Source of the DNA: Asparagopsis taxiformis
Lineage: Eukaryota > Rhodophyta > Florideophyceae > Bonnemaisoniales > Bonnemaisoniaceae
Direction: 5' to 3'
Assembly (NCBI GenBank): GCA_030407315.1
Contig: JALQPE010001753.1
Span: forward strand, 22,548-86,547
Length of the DNA stretch: 64,000 nt
Shown: positions 51,151-62,495 of the stretch, piece by piece
How the letters are laid out: every line of letters starts with the position of its first letter
Position numbering within the stretch: position 1 is the stretch's first letter
Notes under the pieces: model-generated
What the model was told of the DNA's origin: nothing
What the model saw: the letters and a program-made list of their open reading frames with translations, nothing else
Database searches by the model: none
Position numbers and translations under genes: made by a program

Positions 51151-54100
51151 AACCTTCATACTAGACTCCGGCGCTAACCCCACTCACCTAACCCGGGCCC
51201 TCCCAGGAATGACAAAGCACAAATCCAAGACCGTCACTGCAGACGGACATGCGTCTCGAACAACCCATCGTGACACAGTCACCCTATCTTTGTCCGACAA
51301 AAGCACCTTAACTCAGCATACTGCTGTTGTTGCACCTTCATTAAGCACAAACCTACTTTCCGTAGGACAGCTTACTAAAACGCATGACGTCATATTCACA
51401 AATGACTGTGCTTACATCACTTCACCCTCTGCCCCTCCCCCACCTGAGTCCATACTGGCCACAGTTCCAAAAACCTCCAAAGGCCTCTACCAGACCACTC
51501 CTCATTCACTTTCCTGCACTACTCACATTCCACCAGCAATGCTGCTCGCTCCTTCCCCATCAAGGATAAGCGTACTAAAAATCCCAAACGTGGCAAGAGC
51601 AACCTACCCACTCCGAACCCACCTCGACTGCCAAGAGCACCCCTCTGTAAACCACCACCATTCCGTCACAGCAATATCCACAAAAAACCGCGTAAAGCGA
51701 AGCAGAAGCGACGCCTGGCAAGACGTAGTCACCCCCCTCCGAAAATTCGAGTCCCACTTCCGTCAACCCTCCGTGACTATTATCATTGGCACATCAAGCT
51801 AAACCACATTCACCCGGCCAAACTTCATCATATGGCGAAACATAAATTAGTCAACGACCTGCCCCACACCCTTCTCCGCACACCTCCGAAGTTTACATGT
51901 TCGGGTTGCGCGATGGGAAAAATGCCTGCTGCCCCCTTCCATCGCCACCCGCGCACCGACCCCATCGGCTCTCACCTACACATTGATATATGTGGCCCCA
52001 TGCCTATCCCCTCTCTCTCTAATAACCTCCATTTCATAACCTTCCTTGACCAGGGGAGCCGATACCTTCGTATAGTATGTGCTCCGACAAAATCAGAAGC
52101 GGCCAGAAACATTCAACCTCACATCGACCATGTCCATCGCACTACCCCCCATCGCATATCTCAGCTTACATCCGACAATGCCCGTGAGTTCTATACTCAC
52201 GTCCTCAATAGGTTCTACTCAGATAACCACATTTCTACAAACCCTACGATTCCCCATACCCCGCAGGAAAATTCGCTGGCAGAACGAATCAATCGCACCA
52301 TAATGAATACTGCACGAACGACCCTGCTGTCCTCCGGCCTCCCCCTCGAGCTCTGGGACTATGCAGCGTTAGCTGCAGCTGACGCATACAACCACACCCC
52401 TCATAGCGCAACGGCACAGCTTCCTGCTGCACTATGGTTCGATTGCAAACCTGAGATCCACACCATCCTTCCATTTGGTACGACTGGATACGTATACGAC
52501 CCTGCGCCGCGAAATAAGCTCCAGCCACGAGCTGCCCTCCACCATTACATTGGTCGTTCCGATTACTATCACTACTTCATATACAATCCATCGACACAGA
52601 AAGTAACCCGATGCCGAATCGCTGATTTCCATCCCTATAATCCTGCAACTGACCCTGTCAGCACCATTCATACTGCTAACGTCAGTACCCTTCCCGATAC
52701 CAACAGCATCATCCCCCCTCGGCCATATACAGAGCCCAAATCACTCAAGGCAGCTCGAGAAGCCCGGATGCCACTGAATGGCAACTTGCATGGGACAAGG
52801 AATTGGACACTCTGGAACAGCGTGGTACATTGACCTTCATCCCCAAATCCCAGCTTCCCCCAGGAACCCAGCTGCTCCCATTCACCACCGTGCTAAAATT
52901 AAAACGCGACGAAAATGGCACCCCGATCTCCCGAAAAGTCCGCTGTACAGTACGCGGAGACCGGCAGGTAGCCGGTCTACATTTCGATCCAACAGACCTC
53001 TCCAGCCCAGTGGCGAATCGCGATACTATCCGTGCGGCTCTCGCCTTTGCAGCAGCACACAATTACACTGTGTTACATTGGGATTTAGAATCCGCCTTTC
53101 TGCACGAAAAATTTACCGAAGACCGCAACATATACCTCCACCAACCACCCCGTTTCGACGGCTCACTCAAGTATCCAAATCATGTAGCACATCTGACGGG
53201 AAACATGTACGGGTGCAAACAAGCCTGTAAGATTTTCACCCAAGGCCTGGCTGACTTCCTCCATTCTATCAACTTCCAACGACTGAACTCCGATCCATGC
53301 TCATTCATTACCCACTCGGAGGACGATAAGTCCCAATTCGTTCTCCTCGTCATAACAGTCGATGACTTCTTGGTTATCACTAACCACATACCCCTAGCTA
53401 ACAATATCCGCGACCGACTCTCTGAAAAATACAAAGTCAAAGACTTAGGCCAAGTTCAGCACATAATTGGTTGGAAAGTTGAGCGTGACGACAGTGGAAT
53501 CACTATTTCACAGCCTGGCTACATAGCTTCCCTCCTCGAACGATTCAGAATGTGCGACTCAAAGACCTTCACTTCTCCTATCGCATCAGAACTCCTTTCC
53601 CCAAACCAGTCTTCTGCTAAACCGCTCGACACATCACGCCACGACTACAAAGCCCTAATTGGGTCACTACGATACCTGGCCGATTCAACTCGACCAGAAA
53701 TTGCGTTCATTGTCGGATATCTAGGTCGATCTGCCCATAAACCAACGACTCACGACTGGCAGGCAGGTCTACGTGTTCTGCGCTACCTAAAGGGCACTCT
53801 TACCACTGGTATACACTATAGCAGCCTCTTGACCTCCACTCTATCTGCGTATTCCGACTCTGACTTCGCAGCATGCCCCTCTACTCGTCGCTCCACCACT
53901 GGTTCCGTCATTTTCTACAACGGCTCGCCGGTGGCCTGGCAATCTAAACGACAGCGGCACGTATCATTCTACGTTTGCAGCCGAATACACTGCTGCCTTT
54001 CACACAACACAGCTAATTCAAACAATCGTAGGCTTCTTAGCCTCCCTTCCGGCCATGACAACACACCTGTCGACCTTTTCATCGACAACACGGCAGCGAT

Positions 54101-54320
54101 CACATCTGCAACGGCCAAACACCCCACGCCTAGATCGCGCCATGTCGATGTTAAGTATCACTGGCTCCGGGAGCAGGTTCAGAACGGCCTCATATCACCA
54201 ACACACATATCCACAACACAAAACCCCGCTGACCTACTCACGAAGTCACTCAAACCTGCCCAGTTCACACACAAACTCCCATTACTTCGCCTCGCAGCAC
54301 ACACGGTGCGCGGCGACTGA
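51120..54320 (+). pseudogene. Copia 3 pol, several frameshifts
   Basis: Protease DSGANPTHLT at about 51168-51200; GAG-pre-integrase (WHIKLNHIHPAKLHHM, CSGCAMGK); integrase (DICGPMPIPS, TSDNAREFYT, TPQENSLAERIN); RT (FTTVLKLKRDENGTPISRK, VITVDDFLVI with intact Asp-Asp near 53358); RNase H (LSAYSDSDFAACPSTRRS, FIDNTAAITSA, ADLLTKSLKPAQF). Frame changes occur near 51700-51800, near 52765, and at about 53965 and 54055 (a pair that restores frame). The catalytic residues are intact, so the breaks are recent or partly artefactual. Confidence 0.88.
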
Positions 54321-54366
54321 CAAATAATTCTCATATTCTCTACGCACCGTGTCTACTGCTACCACC
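54301..54366 (+). repeat. Leader hairpin with decoy LTR start, copia 3
   Basis: ACACGGTGCG (54301-54310) pairs perfectly with CGCACCGTGT (54343-54352). The loop holds GGCGAC followed by TGACAAATAATTCTC, a copy of the LTR start. The real LTR starts at 54367, 49 bp after the decoy. The 5' LTR has no such leader. Confidence 0.82.
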
Positions 54367-54493
54367 TGACAAATAATTCTCTAATACTTTAATTAATTTA
54401 ATTACATTCACAGTAGACTCAAGCGTGAACATATACATGGCCGACGACGCGCCATCAAGTAAACGTCCGGCAGGACGAATCTCTTTCTCAACA
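54367..54493 (+). repeat. 3' LTR of copia 3
   Basis: 127 bp, the same as the 5' LTR by eye, followed by GTGAA. Confidence 0.96.
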
Positions 54494-57400
54494 GTGAATC
54501 CATCAGAATCACGAACTTGTATCTCCGTGAAATCACAAGGTAATGCACCAGTGAACTTCATGAGCTGGAGAGCGGAGCTGATTGGGCTGTTCATCTTCGT
54601 TAAGGGATCAGATAGGTTATTCTTTCCGGGAAGCCATATCATTCTTGAGACGGTGCGTGTTTCAAATTCATATCTGATAAGAGCTACATCACCCAGGATA
54701 GATCTGTCTGTTGCCATGCGGCATGAAGAAATAGTGTCAAACAGATCCTTTGAGTCAAGAACACATAGCATGGATATTTCCATATTCAGCAGAATTTCAT
54801 ATGCTTTCGTGAGTAATTTAGCTTCATCAATCGCTGATCCAGTTGCAAGAACTTCTGCTGATGCAACTGACTTGACAGGGCGTATAGATTTAGATGAGTG
54901 CCAAGATAATGTGTGCACAGTTGATCCATTAGTCAAATCACCAATTAGTAAAACAGCTATGTATCCAAGCTGTCCATGATCTTCTTTTCTGCTTGCATCG
55001 GCAAAGGATAATATAGAGAGTGTATACTTCTGACCAGTTTTCGGTCTCTTGAAGCGTATGATACTCCCTAGTTTCTTGACAGTCTTGAGGATATTGATCT
55101 GTGTAATTAGATCGTGAACTGTGGAATTGGGTGTTCGCTGCTGTAAGTAACTGGACATAAATGAGCAAAATGGAGACGCTGCCACACCTATCCATCCCAG
55201 AGAGCTGTTGACAGACCGAAATGTCGATAACTCAAGATCATTGAGCTTGGATTCGTTTTGTTTGCGTCTTGATCGGTCTATTGGATGACCTTGAAGACCA
55301 ACAAGCTTTTCATTACCATGAATGGTGATGCTTAAGTCTGATTCTTGACATATAGTGAGACCATAAAACTTGAAAGAACCCGGGCCATATACTATGGTGC
55401 CAATATTGTAGCGACCGGATATATTGCTGATCACATCTTCCAGTATATTGAGCGGTGCAGCAAACAATATGTCATCAACAACCTTCACTGCAATTATGGA
55501 GAGCTGACCATCTACTTTCTTGTAAAAGAGTTGTGGAATGTAGAGAAGTTGAAAAATTCAATACTACTCAGAAACCTGTCACTCACAGCTTGCCACTTGG
55601 CGTTTGCGTTCACTAAGCCATATGCGGCTGTAAGTACTAGCCAGTAAAAACGTGTTCGAGTGGAGCATTCACGGGTGGGACAACGTAAACGTCCCTCAGT
55701 GCTTCTCCGGTCTGGAGGAACGCAGACGAGAAATCAACCTTAGCCAAGTTCCACTTGTACATTGCAGCAATCGATAACAGCATCCGAATTCCGACAGGTG
55801 GACACGTCGCTGAATCAGTTTGAGATTGTCACGGTCCAGATCCTTGTTGCCGTGAGGAGCTATTCTAGCTTTGACGAGGCGCTTGCCGTCGTCTGTAGTC
55901 TTCACTTTGTATATCACATGACTTGTTATAATGTTAGCATCTTTTGGAACCTGAGAAATGGGTACTTCACGGACAGTCTTCTTGAAGGAAGCTTCTTCGT
56001 GTTCATAAGCATTTTGCGCAACGAAGGAATGTAACCCTTGAGCGTAGTGAAGTGAGAATTCTTTGTCGTGGAAGACACTGAAGTACTCATCAGTTGCATT
56101 TCTTTCCACACTAGAAAGCTCAGCGCCAGGTAGCATAGTGATCTTGTTGCAGGAAACAGTTTTTTCAGGAGCACCTGCAGAAAGAAATCTCCAACGTTCA
56201 TTGGAGAGATCAAGATCCTCTGCATCACCGTCATCATAAAATTTGTGATACTTGCCAGTTCCTCATTAAGTTCTGATACAGTTCCAGGATAGTATGTCCT
56301 ATCCTCTGGCCAATAAACTTCAATCGAATCTCCGGTAGAGGGTAACATCTTTTCATCGTTACTATTGGCTGTATCATTGCTGGATGAAGTTGTTAAATCA
56401 GTATGATTGGCTTGATCGGATGTCAGATCAAAATCCGCATTGTTTTCGAGAGAGGTAACGGTATCAGGGTATCGCGTGGTTGCAGGTTTTTGAGTATGCA
56501 ACACATCTTGTATGGAATTTTCCAGTTCATCTATGGCCTCTTGGATACTTATTGCAAGTGGATTATCACATACAGCTGCTCGGACATCCTCAATTGCAGC
56601 ACGAACGACATGTCCATTCTTTCCTGGTACTGTGATACTGTGTGTACTAGGATCAAAACTTAGAACTGGTTCGGAGAAGTCCATTTGCCTCTCTTTTCAT
56701 GCTGTCGTTTGATGAAGATTTGAACTAAGTCACCGACACGTACAGGGACGTTGGCGTCGATTTAGATCTGAGTATTAAATTGAAATTTGCGCTTTGCAAT
56801 AAGAGTTTCATGGGCAGTATATAACTCAGGGATCTCGACTGGGGTGGAACCAGGTAGGATAGGTCTTGAGTAACCTTTTGCCAATTCATGAGATGACATG
56901 ACATCATTTCCGTACAGGTCATTGGATATGCGAAAGGTTTGTTGAACTAGAAGATCATCAGTGATAAGCTGTCATTATCATTACATTCCTTGAGACGTAG
57001 GAATATGTCTCGTAGTATCTATGTTTTGATTCCAGAACGTTTTTGTTGTGACGACGAGGTGGGAGCGGTATAGGGTCAATATCCCTTTTTTGAGATATGA
57101 TACAAATGAAGAGTAGTCAAACGCAGGGTCAAATATAACGCCGCCAGGTTTCCAAAATTGTGGACACCCACTGTGCCTCAAAACACAAATAGCGTGCTTC
57201 ATTCCAGTGTCATGGACAATGGAACCAGCAGAGTATCTCACACTTGAGTCCATGATATGGAAAACAGCGTGTTCATTCAAGAATAAGTGATCAATGCAAA
57301 CTTTTTCATTGAATGACCTGCTCAAAGAGCTGAGCGAGACTTTTCGGGGCGGCTTCGGGACTGAAGTAGTCTTGCAGTTGATGCAGTTTTCAATAGTATC

Positions 57401-58998
57401 AATTAGGTATTTTGAAACACATTCATCCCATATACCATTTCTCTGGAGTAGCAACTTCATATCAGAGAAGTTAGAATGTCCGCAGACATGTAAATGCACT
57501 TTGTCGATGATGTGCTTTGTATCCTTCCAGGATAAATACCTTCTACACCATTCAGAACAGATGTTGCGCAGAACAGCGTCATCTCATCAACAGGTTGTAC
57601 TGATTTTCCATAGCTATGGAATACAGAATGTGGTATGTACGAGTGTAGATCATAGTCCACTAATGAAATCGAGAGATGATGTGTGCCACCATTCAATGCT
57701 GGTATCTGCAGCACATTACTCTTGATGTGTACAATGTCACAGTACCTGGTAACATTGCGACCAATTACCCACTGTGAAGATCCTTCGATGATTAAATGTC
57801 TTATTCTTACAGAAACTCCTTCATCAGTGGTGGCATTTAGGTAGACAGATCCAAGTATCCTTCGTACTTCACTTGAATGAGCTCCAGATCCATACTTCCA
57901 GAATGGACGATCAGCAATTTTGTCTGGCAGTTTGTGGAGCTTCCGCTCCAATTAGGTAGAACCAATGGTTGGATCGCCCGGAATTCACTCATTCCCATTC
58001 CACTATAAGGAGCTCCATCGTCCAGAAGTGGACCAATTGAGCAGAACAGGTTATTATCGACAGATGGTAACGAAGCCATGTGAAAAGTGACAGCCCTTTT
58101 TGCTCCAGATCCAGAATCACTTGTGTTGCGTTGGCTGGGTTCGGGTCTAGATGTGACTCCTGGTTTTAAGGATCCGTCAGAGTTGTGGTCAGATGCCCAA
58201 TGGCCATAGCTAGAGCATAGATTACACTTGCAGCGTGGTTTGAGGTCGGCAAGCTGAGCTGGGTTAGCTCACGTCGGATCTTCGTTCCAGTACGGTGCCT
58301 TGTATGGGTTGTGGTAGCAGAGTGTGTACTAATCGCACGTGTATCAGTGTTACTGGATGCATCACATTGCCTGAGAAACTGAGTTGATAGAATCGTAAGA
58401 CACTGCAGACAAGAAGTCATCTGTTTTTGACTTCCTTGTAGGCTTGAAATTTCGGGGAGCTGACGCAGCAAGTATATATACTTGCTGCGTCTATAGAGAG
58501 CATTGATTACTGTCGACATTGGAATTTGATAGCAACATAAATGATACCAGAGCATCCGGAAGCTTGCATAGACAGGATTGTGAGTTGAACTTGGACACTT
58601 GAGCCAAAAGCGCGACTCGAAGTTCTTAAATGTCTCTGTAGTCCCCCTTTTTGTTTCAGTAAGCTGTTGAAGTCATGATAGACTTCACTAACAACAGCTA
58701 GTGGGTCACGTTTGTGCAGAGCATTGACAATTGCGTCAACGCCTTCTTCAGATTGGATCACTTGTTCGTCAATGAGCTTGACGATGTCGCGTGCACGACC
58801 AAAGAGCTGTGATTGGAGCATGATGCCCTGTAATTCGGTTGGAATCTTGCTGCCATGGTTATCAGGGAGTTTCTCATGAAATGCACGCCAAAGAGAAACA
58901 GAGTCAGCGTACTCTTCTTGGTCACCCTTCCCGTCAGTCCATGGGACTGTCTTTGAGTCCCAAGCAAAACCGAGGGCGACTGGGTAGATGGGCCCATA
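54494..58998 (-). pseudogene. Divergent copia 4 Gag-Pol relic
   Basis: Minus-strand order: gag (WRAFHEKLPDNHGSKIPTEL, about 58900-58700); protease-like LLDDGAPYSGMG (about 58020-57985); integrase with HVCGHSN...CINCKT zinc finger (about 57490-57370) and EKVCIDHLFLNEH; a segment with GDSIEVYWPEDRTYYPGTV (about 56330-56270) that looks Tudor-like; RT start (KTTDDGKRLVKARIAPHG) and catalytic MKVVDDILFA (about 55488-55460); RNase H (ILSFADASRKEDHGQLG, LDSKDLFDTISS). Many stops and frameshifts break it. Its last codons were separated by copia 3, and the reading frame of the RT/RNase H part now runs into the copia 3 LTR. It is a different lineage from copias 1, 3 and 5. Confidence 0.85.
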
Positions 58999-59000
58999 AC
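58989..59000 (-). promoter_or_regulatory. Primer-binding site of copia 4
   Basis: GTTATGGGCCCA on the minus strand, 2 bp after the LTR. Its complement TGGGCCCATAAC matches, from memory, the anticodon stem-loop of eukaryotic initiator tRNA (C33 type, anticodon CAU). That would mean half-tRNA priming as known for Drosophila copia. Confidence 0.7.
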
Positions 59001-59002
59001 TT

Positions 59003-59277
59003 TGAATTGTTGGGAAGCGAGCGCTGTTGAGCGGTGTATTGAGAACGAACAATGGCCTTTTCGAGTAGAACTGAGCGCAAGAACAAGCGGTACACAAGCT
59101 GGTTGTCTAATCTATATTTCTATCGTAAGTACTGTTAGAACAGTATTTATAGCTGTGGCTGTGCCACCAAACATCGGTGAAATTATTACAGCTTGCAACA
59201 AACAGGAGAGCAATTTCCTGGAGAGTATACAAAGTGTGATTAATATGAGTAAGAGCTGTATATTTTTTTCGTGTCGA
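59003..59277 (-). repeat. 5' LTR of copia 4
   Basis: Matches 49428-49712, including GCTATAAATACTG. The outer end near 59277 is approximate because repeated TATGAAATATTGTG words follow. Confidence 0.75.
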
Positions 59278-59526
59278 TATGAAATATTGTGTATGAAATA
59301 TTGTGACTCATGTACCAACAGATCGAAACGAAACTACGTACACCTCTGACTCAATATTAATCACACTTTGTATACTCTCCAGGAGAATGCTCTCCCGTTT
59401 GGTTGCAAGCTGTAATAATTACATCGATGTTTGGTGGCACAGCTACAGCTATAAATACTGCTCTAGTAGCTACTTACGATAGAAATACAGTTAGATAGAC
59501 AAGCTCTGCACGCTCTCTTGTTCTTG

Positions 59527-59617
59527 CTCTCCGCTCCTATCTAAACACACATTGTTTGTTCTCATGCACCGGGCAATGAGAAAACGAACAAATGTGTGTT
59601 TAGATAGGAGCGGAGAG
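59527..59617. repeat. Hairpin with arms of about 40 bp
   Basis: CTCTCCGCTCCTATCTAAAC... at 59527-59565 and its reverse complement at 59576-59617 pair with small indels around a 10-nt loop. It lies inside the copia 4' LTR and is absent from the other two LTR copies. Confidence 0.88.
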
Positions 59618-59626
59618 GTAGCGGAG

Positions 59627-59678
59627 GGGTAGTGTGAGAGCGTATTGAGCGGCCGCTCAATACGCTCTCACACTACCC
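59627..59678. repeat. Perfect 52-bp palindrome
   Basis: Two 26-bp arms with no spacer, centred on GCGGCCGC (59652/59653). Next to the 59527-59617 hairpin and absent from the related LTRs, so it arose in this copy. Confidence 0.95.
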
Positions 59679-59689
59679 AGCAATTCAAA

Positions 59690-62299
59690 GTTATGGGCCC
59701 AGATCTACCCAGTCGCCCTCGGTTTGCTTGGGACTCAAAGACAGTCCCATGGACTGACGGGAAGGGTGACCAAGAAGAGTACGCTGACTCTGTTTCTCTT
59801 TGGCGTGCATTTCATGAGAAACTCCCTGATAACCATGGCAGCAAGATTCCAACCGAATTACAGGGCATCATGCTCCAATCACAGCTCTTTGGTCGTGCAC
59901 GCGACATCGTCAAGCTCATTGACGAACAAGTGATCCAATCTGAAGAAGGCTTTGACGCAATTGTCAATGCTCTGCACAAACGTGACCCACTAGCTGTTGT
60001 TAGTGAAGTCTATCATGACTTCAACAGCTTACTGAACAAAAAAGGGGGACTACAGAGACATTTAAGAACTTCGAGTCGCGCTTTTTGGCTCAAGTGTCCA
60101 AGTTCAACTCACAATCCTGTCTATGCAAGCTTCCGGATGCTGGGTATCATTTATGTTGCTATCAAATTCCAATGTCGACAGTAATCAATGCATCTCTATA
60201 GACGCAGCAAGTATATATACTTGCTGCGTCAGCTCCGAAATTTCAAGCCTACAAGGAAGTCAAAAACAGATGACTTCTTGTCTGCAGTGTCTTACGATTC
60301 TATCAACTCAGTTCTCAGGCAATGTGATGCATCCAGTAACACTGATACACGTGCGATTAGTACACACTCTGCTACACAACCCATACAAGGCACCGTACTG
60401 GAACGAAGATCCGACGTGAGCTAAACCCAGCTCAGCTTGCCGACCTCAAATCACGCTGCAAGTGTAATCTATGCTCTAGCTGTGGCCATTGGGCATCTGA
60501 CCACAACTCTGACGGATCCTAAAACCAGGAGTCACAATCTAGACCCGAACCCAGCCAACGCAACACAAGTGATTCTGGATCTGGAGCAAAAAAGGCTGTC
60601 ACTTTTCACATGGCTTCGTTGCCATCTGTCGATAATAACCTGTTCTGCTCAATGGTCCACTTCTGGACGATGGAGCTCCTTATAGTGGAATGGGAATGAG
60701 TGAATTCCGGGCGATCCAACCATTGGTTCTACCTAATTGGAGCGGCAAGCTCTACAAATTGCCAGACAAAATTGCTGATCGTCCATTCTGGAAGTATGGA
60801 TCTGGAGCTCATTCATGTGAAGTACGAAGGATACTTGGATCTGTATACCTAAATGCCACCATGATGATGAAGGAGTTCTGTAAGAATAAGACATTTAATC
60901 ATCGAAGGATCTTCACAGTGGGTAATGGTCGCAATGTCACCAGGTACTGTGACATTGTACACATCAAGAATAATTTGCTACAGATACCAGCATTGGATGG
61001 AGGTACACAGCATCTCTCGATTTCATTGGTGGACTATGATCTACACTCGTACATACCACATTCTGTATTCCATAGCTATGGAAAATCAGTACAACCTGTT
61101 GATGAGATGACGCTGTTCTGCGCAACATCTGTTCTGAATGGTGTAGAAGGTAATTTATCCAGGAAGGATACAAAGCACATCATTGACAAAGTGCACTTAC
61201 ATGTCTGCGGACATTCTAATTTCTCTGATATGAAGTTGCTACTCCAGAGAAATGGTATATGGGATGAATGTGTTTCAAAATACCTAATTGATACTATTGA
61301 AACTGCATCAACTGCAAGACTACTTCAGTCCCGAAGACGGCCCGCAAAGTCTCGCTCAGCTCTATGAACAGATCATTTAATGAAAAAGTTTGCATTGATC
61401 ACTTATTCTTGAATGAACACGCTGCTGTTTTCCATATCATGGACTCAAGTGTGAGATACTCTGCTGGTTCCATTGTCCATGACACTGGAATGAAGCACGC
61501 TATTTGTGTTTTTGAGGCACAGTGGGTGTCACAATTTTGGAGACCTGGTTGTGTTATATTTGATGCTGCGTTTGACAAACTATTCATTTATATCATACCT
61601 TCAGAAAATGTGCATTGACCCTTACCGCTCCCACCTCGCCGTCACACAACAAAAACGTTCTGGAATCAAAACACAAGATACTACGTGATTATTCCTACGT
61701 CTCAAGGAATGTAATGATAATGACAGCTCTATCACTGATGATATATATAGTCCAACAAACCTTTCGCATATCCAATGACCTGTACGGAAATGACGTCATG
61801 TCATCTCATGAATTGGCAAAAGGTTACTTAAGACCTATATTACCTGGTTCCACCCTGTGGAGTTACCGAACGAGTTGTATACTGCCCATGAAACTCTCAT
61901 TGCAAAGCGCAAATTCAATTTAATACTCAGATCTAAATCGACGTCAACGTCACCTGTACGTGTCGGTGACTTAGTTCAAATCTTCATCAAACGACAGCAT
62001 GAAAAGAGAGGGAAAGGACTTCTCCGAAACCAGTTCTAAGTTTTGATCCTAGTACACACAGTATCACAGTACCAGGAAAGAATGGACATGTCGTTCGTGC
62101 TGCAATTGAGGATGTCCGAGCAGCTGTATGTGATAATCCACTTGCAATAAGTATCCAAGAGGCCATAGATGAACTGGAAAATTCCATACAAGATGTGTGC
62201 ATACTCCAAAAACCTGCAACCACGCGATACCCTGATACCGTTACCTCTCTCGAAAACAATGCGGATTTTTGATCTACATCCGATCAAGCCAATCATACT
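59690..62299 (+). pseudogene. Copia 4' partial Gag-Pol relic (inverted copy of copia 4)
   Basis: Colinear inverted copy of the gag-to-linker part of copia 4: gag FAWDSKTVPWTDGKGDQEEY (59726 on), protease-linked GRNVTRYCDIVHIKNN (about 60933), integrase zinc finger (HVCGHSNFSDMK, about 61200), and the ENSIQDV...NADF linker. It ends at 62299, where copia 5 begins. Differences from copia 4 include extra Met codons (NATMMMKEF), several frameshifts and stops. Confidence 0.85.
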
Positions 62300-62452
62300 T
62301 GTCAGGGCGCTAACTCATCTCACACAATAACGCACCTTACACCAGAGACCATTACACTGACAACACGTCAGATCCGTCAAACAGTAGTATTTAAGATAGA
62401 ATACCGTGATCTCAATAAACGGCCGACGGTAAGGGAGAATCTCCTTCTAACA
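62300..62452 (+). repeat. 5' LTR of copia 5 (153 bp)
   Basis: TG...CA bounded, with the first bases TGTCAGG as in copia 1 and the same junction ACA|GGTTATCGGCCC. Confidence 0.8.
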
Positions 62453-62464
62453 GGTTATCGGCCC
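62453..62464 (+). promoter_or_regulatory. Primer-binding site of copia 5
   Basis: GGTTATCGGCCC directly after the LTR, third copy of this 12-mer in the window. Confidence 0.82.
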
Positions 62465-62495
62465 TTCTTCGCTAACGCTGCGCAACTCCCCACGA

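Larger units (their letters stand above)
49771..54493 (+). mobile_element. Copia element 3, inserted in copia 4
   Basis: 127-bp LTRs at 49771-49897 and 54367-54493 that read as identical, flanked by GTGAA (49766-49770 and 54494-54498). Removing it rejoins the end of copia 4 pol, which then reads DSDGFTG and stop. The internal region has at least six frameshifts despite the identical LTRs. Confidence 0.96.
59301..59687 (+). repeat. LTR of inverted copy copia 4', with foldback insertion
   Basis: Inverted relative to 59003-59277 and preceded by GTATGAAATATTGTGACTCATG, the sequence that precedes the 3' LTR of copia 4 on its coding strand. It ends in CAATTCA at 59687, followed by the primer-binding site GTTATGGGCCCA (59690-59701). 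The middle is replaced by two palindromes (59527-59617 and 59627-59678). Confidence 0.7.

Noticed and set aside
54340..54493. C-terminal extension of the copia 4 RNase H frame (GRLLDGASS...)
   Set aside because: This part is the copia 3 LTR read in antisense. Removing copia 3 with its GTGAA duplication gives an early natural stop.
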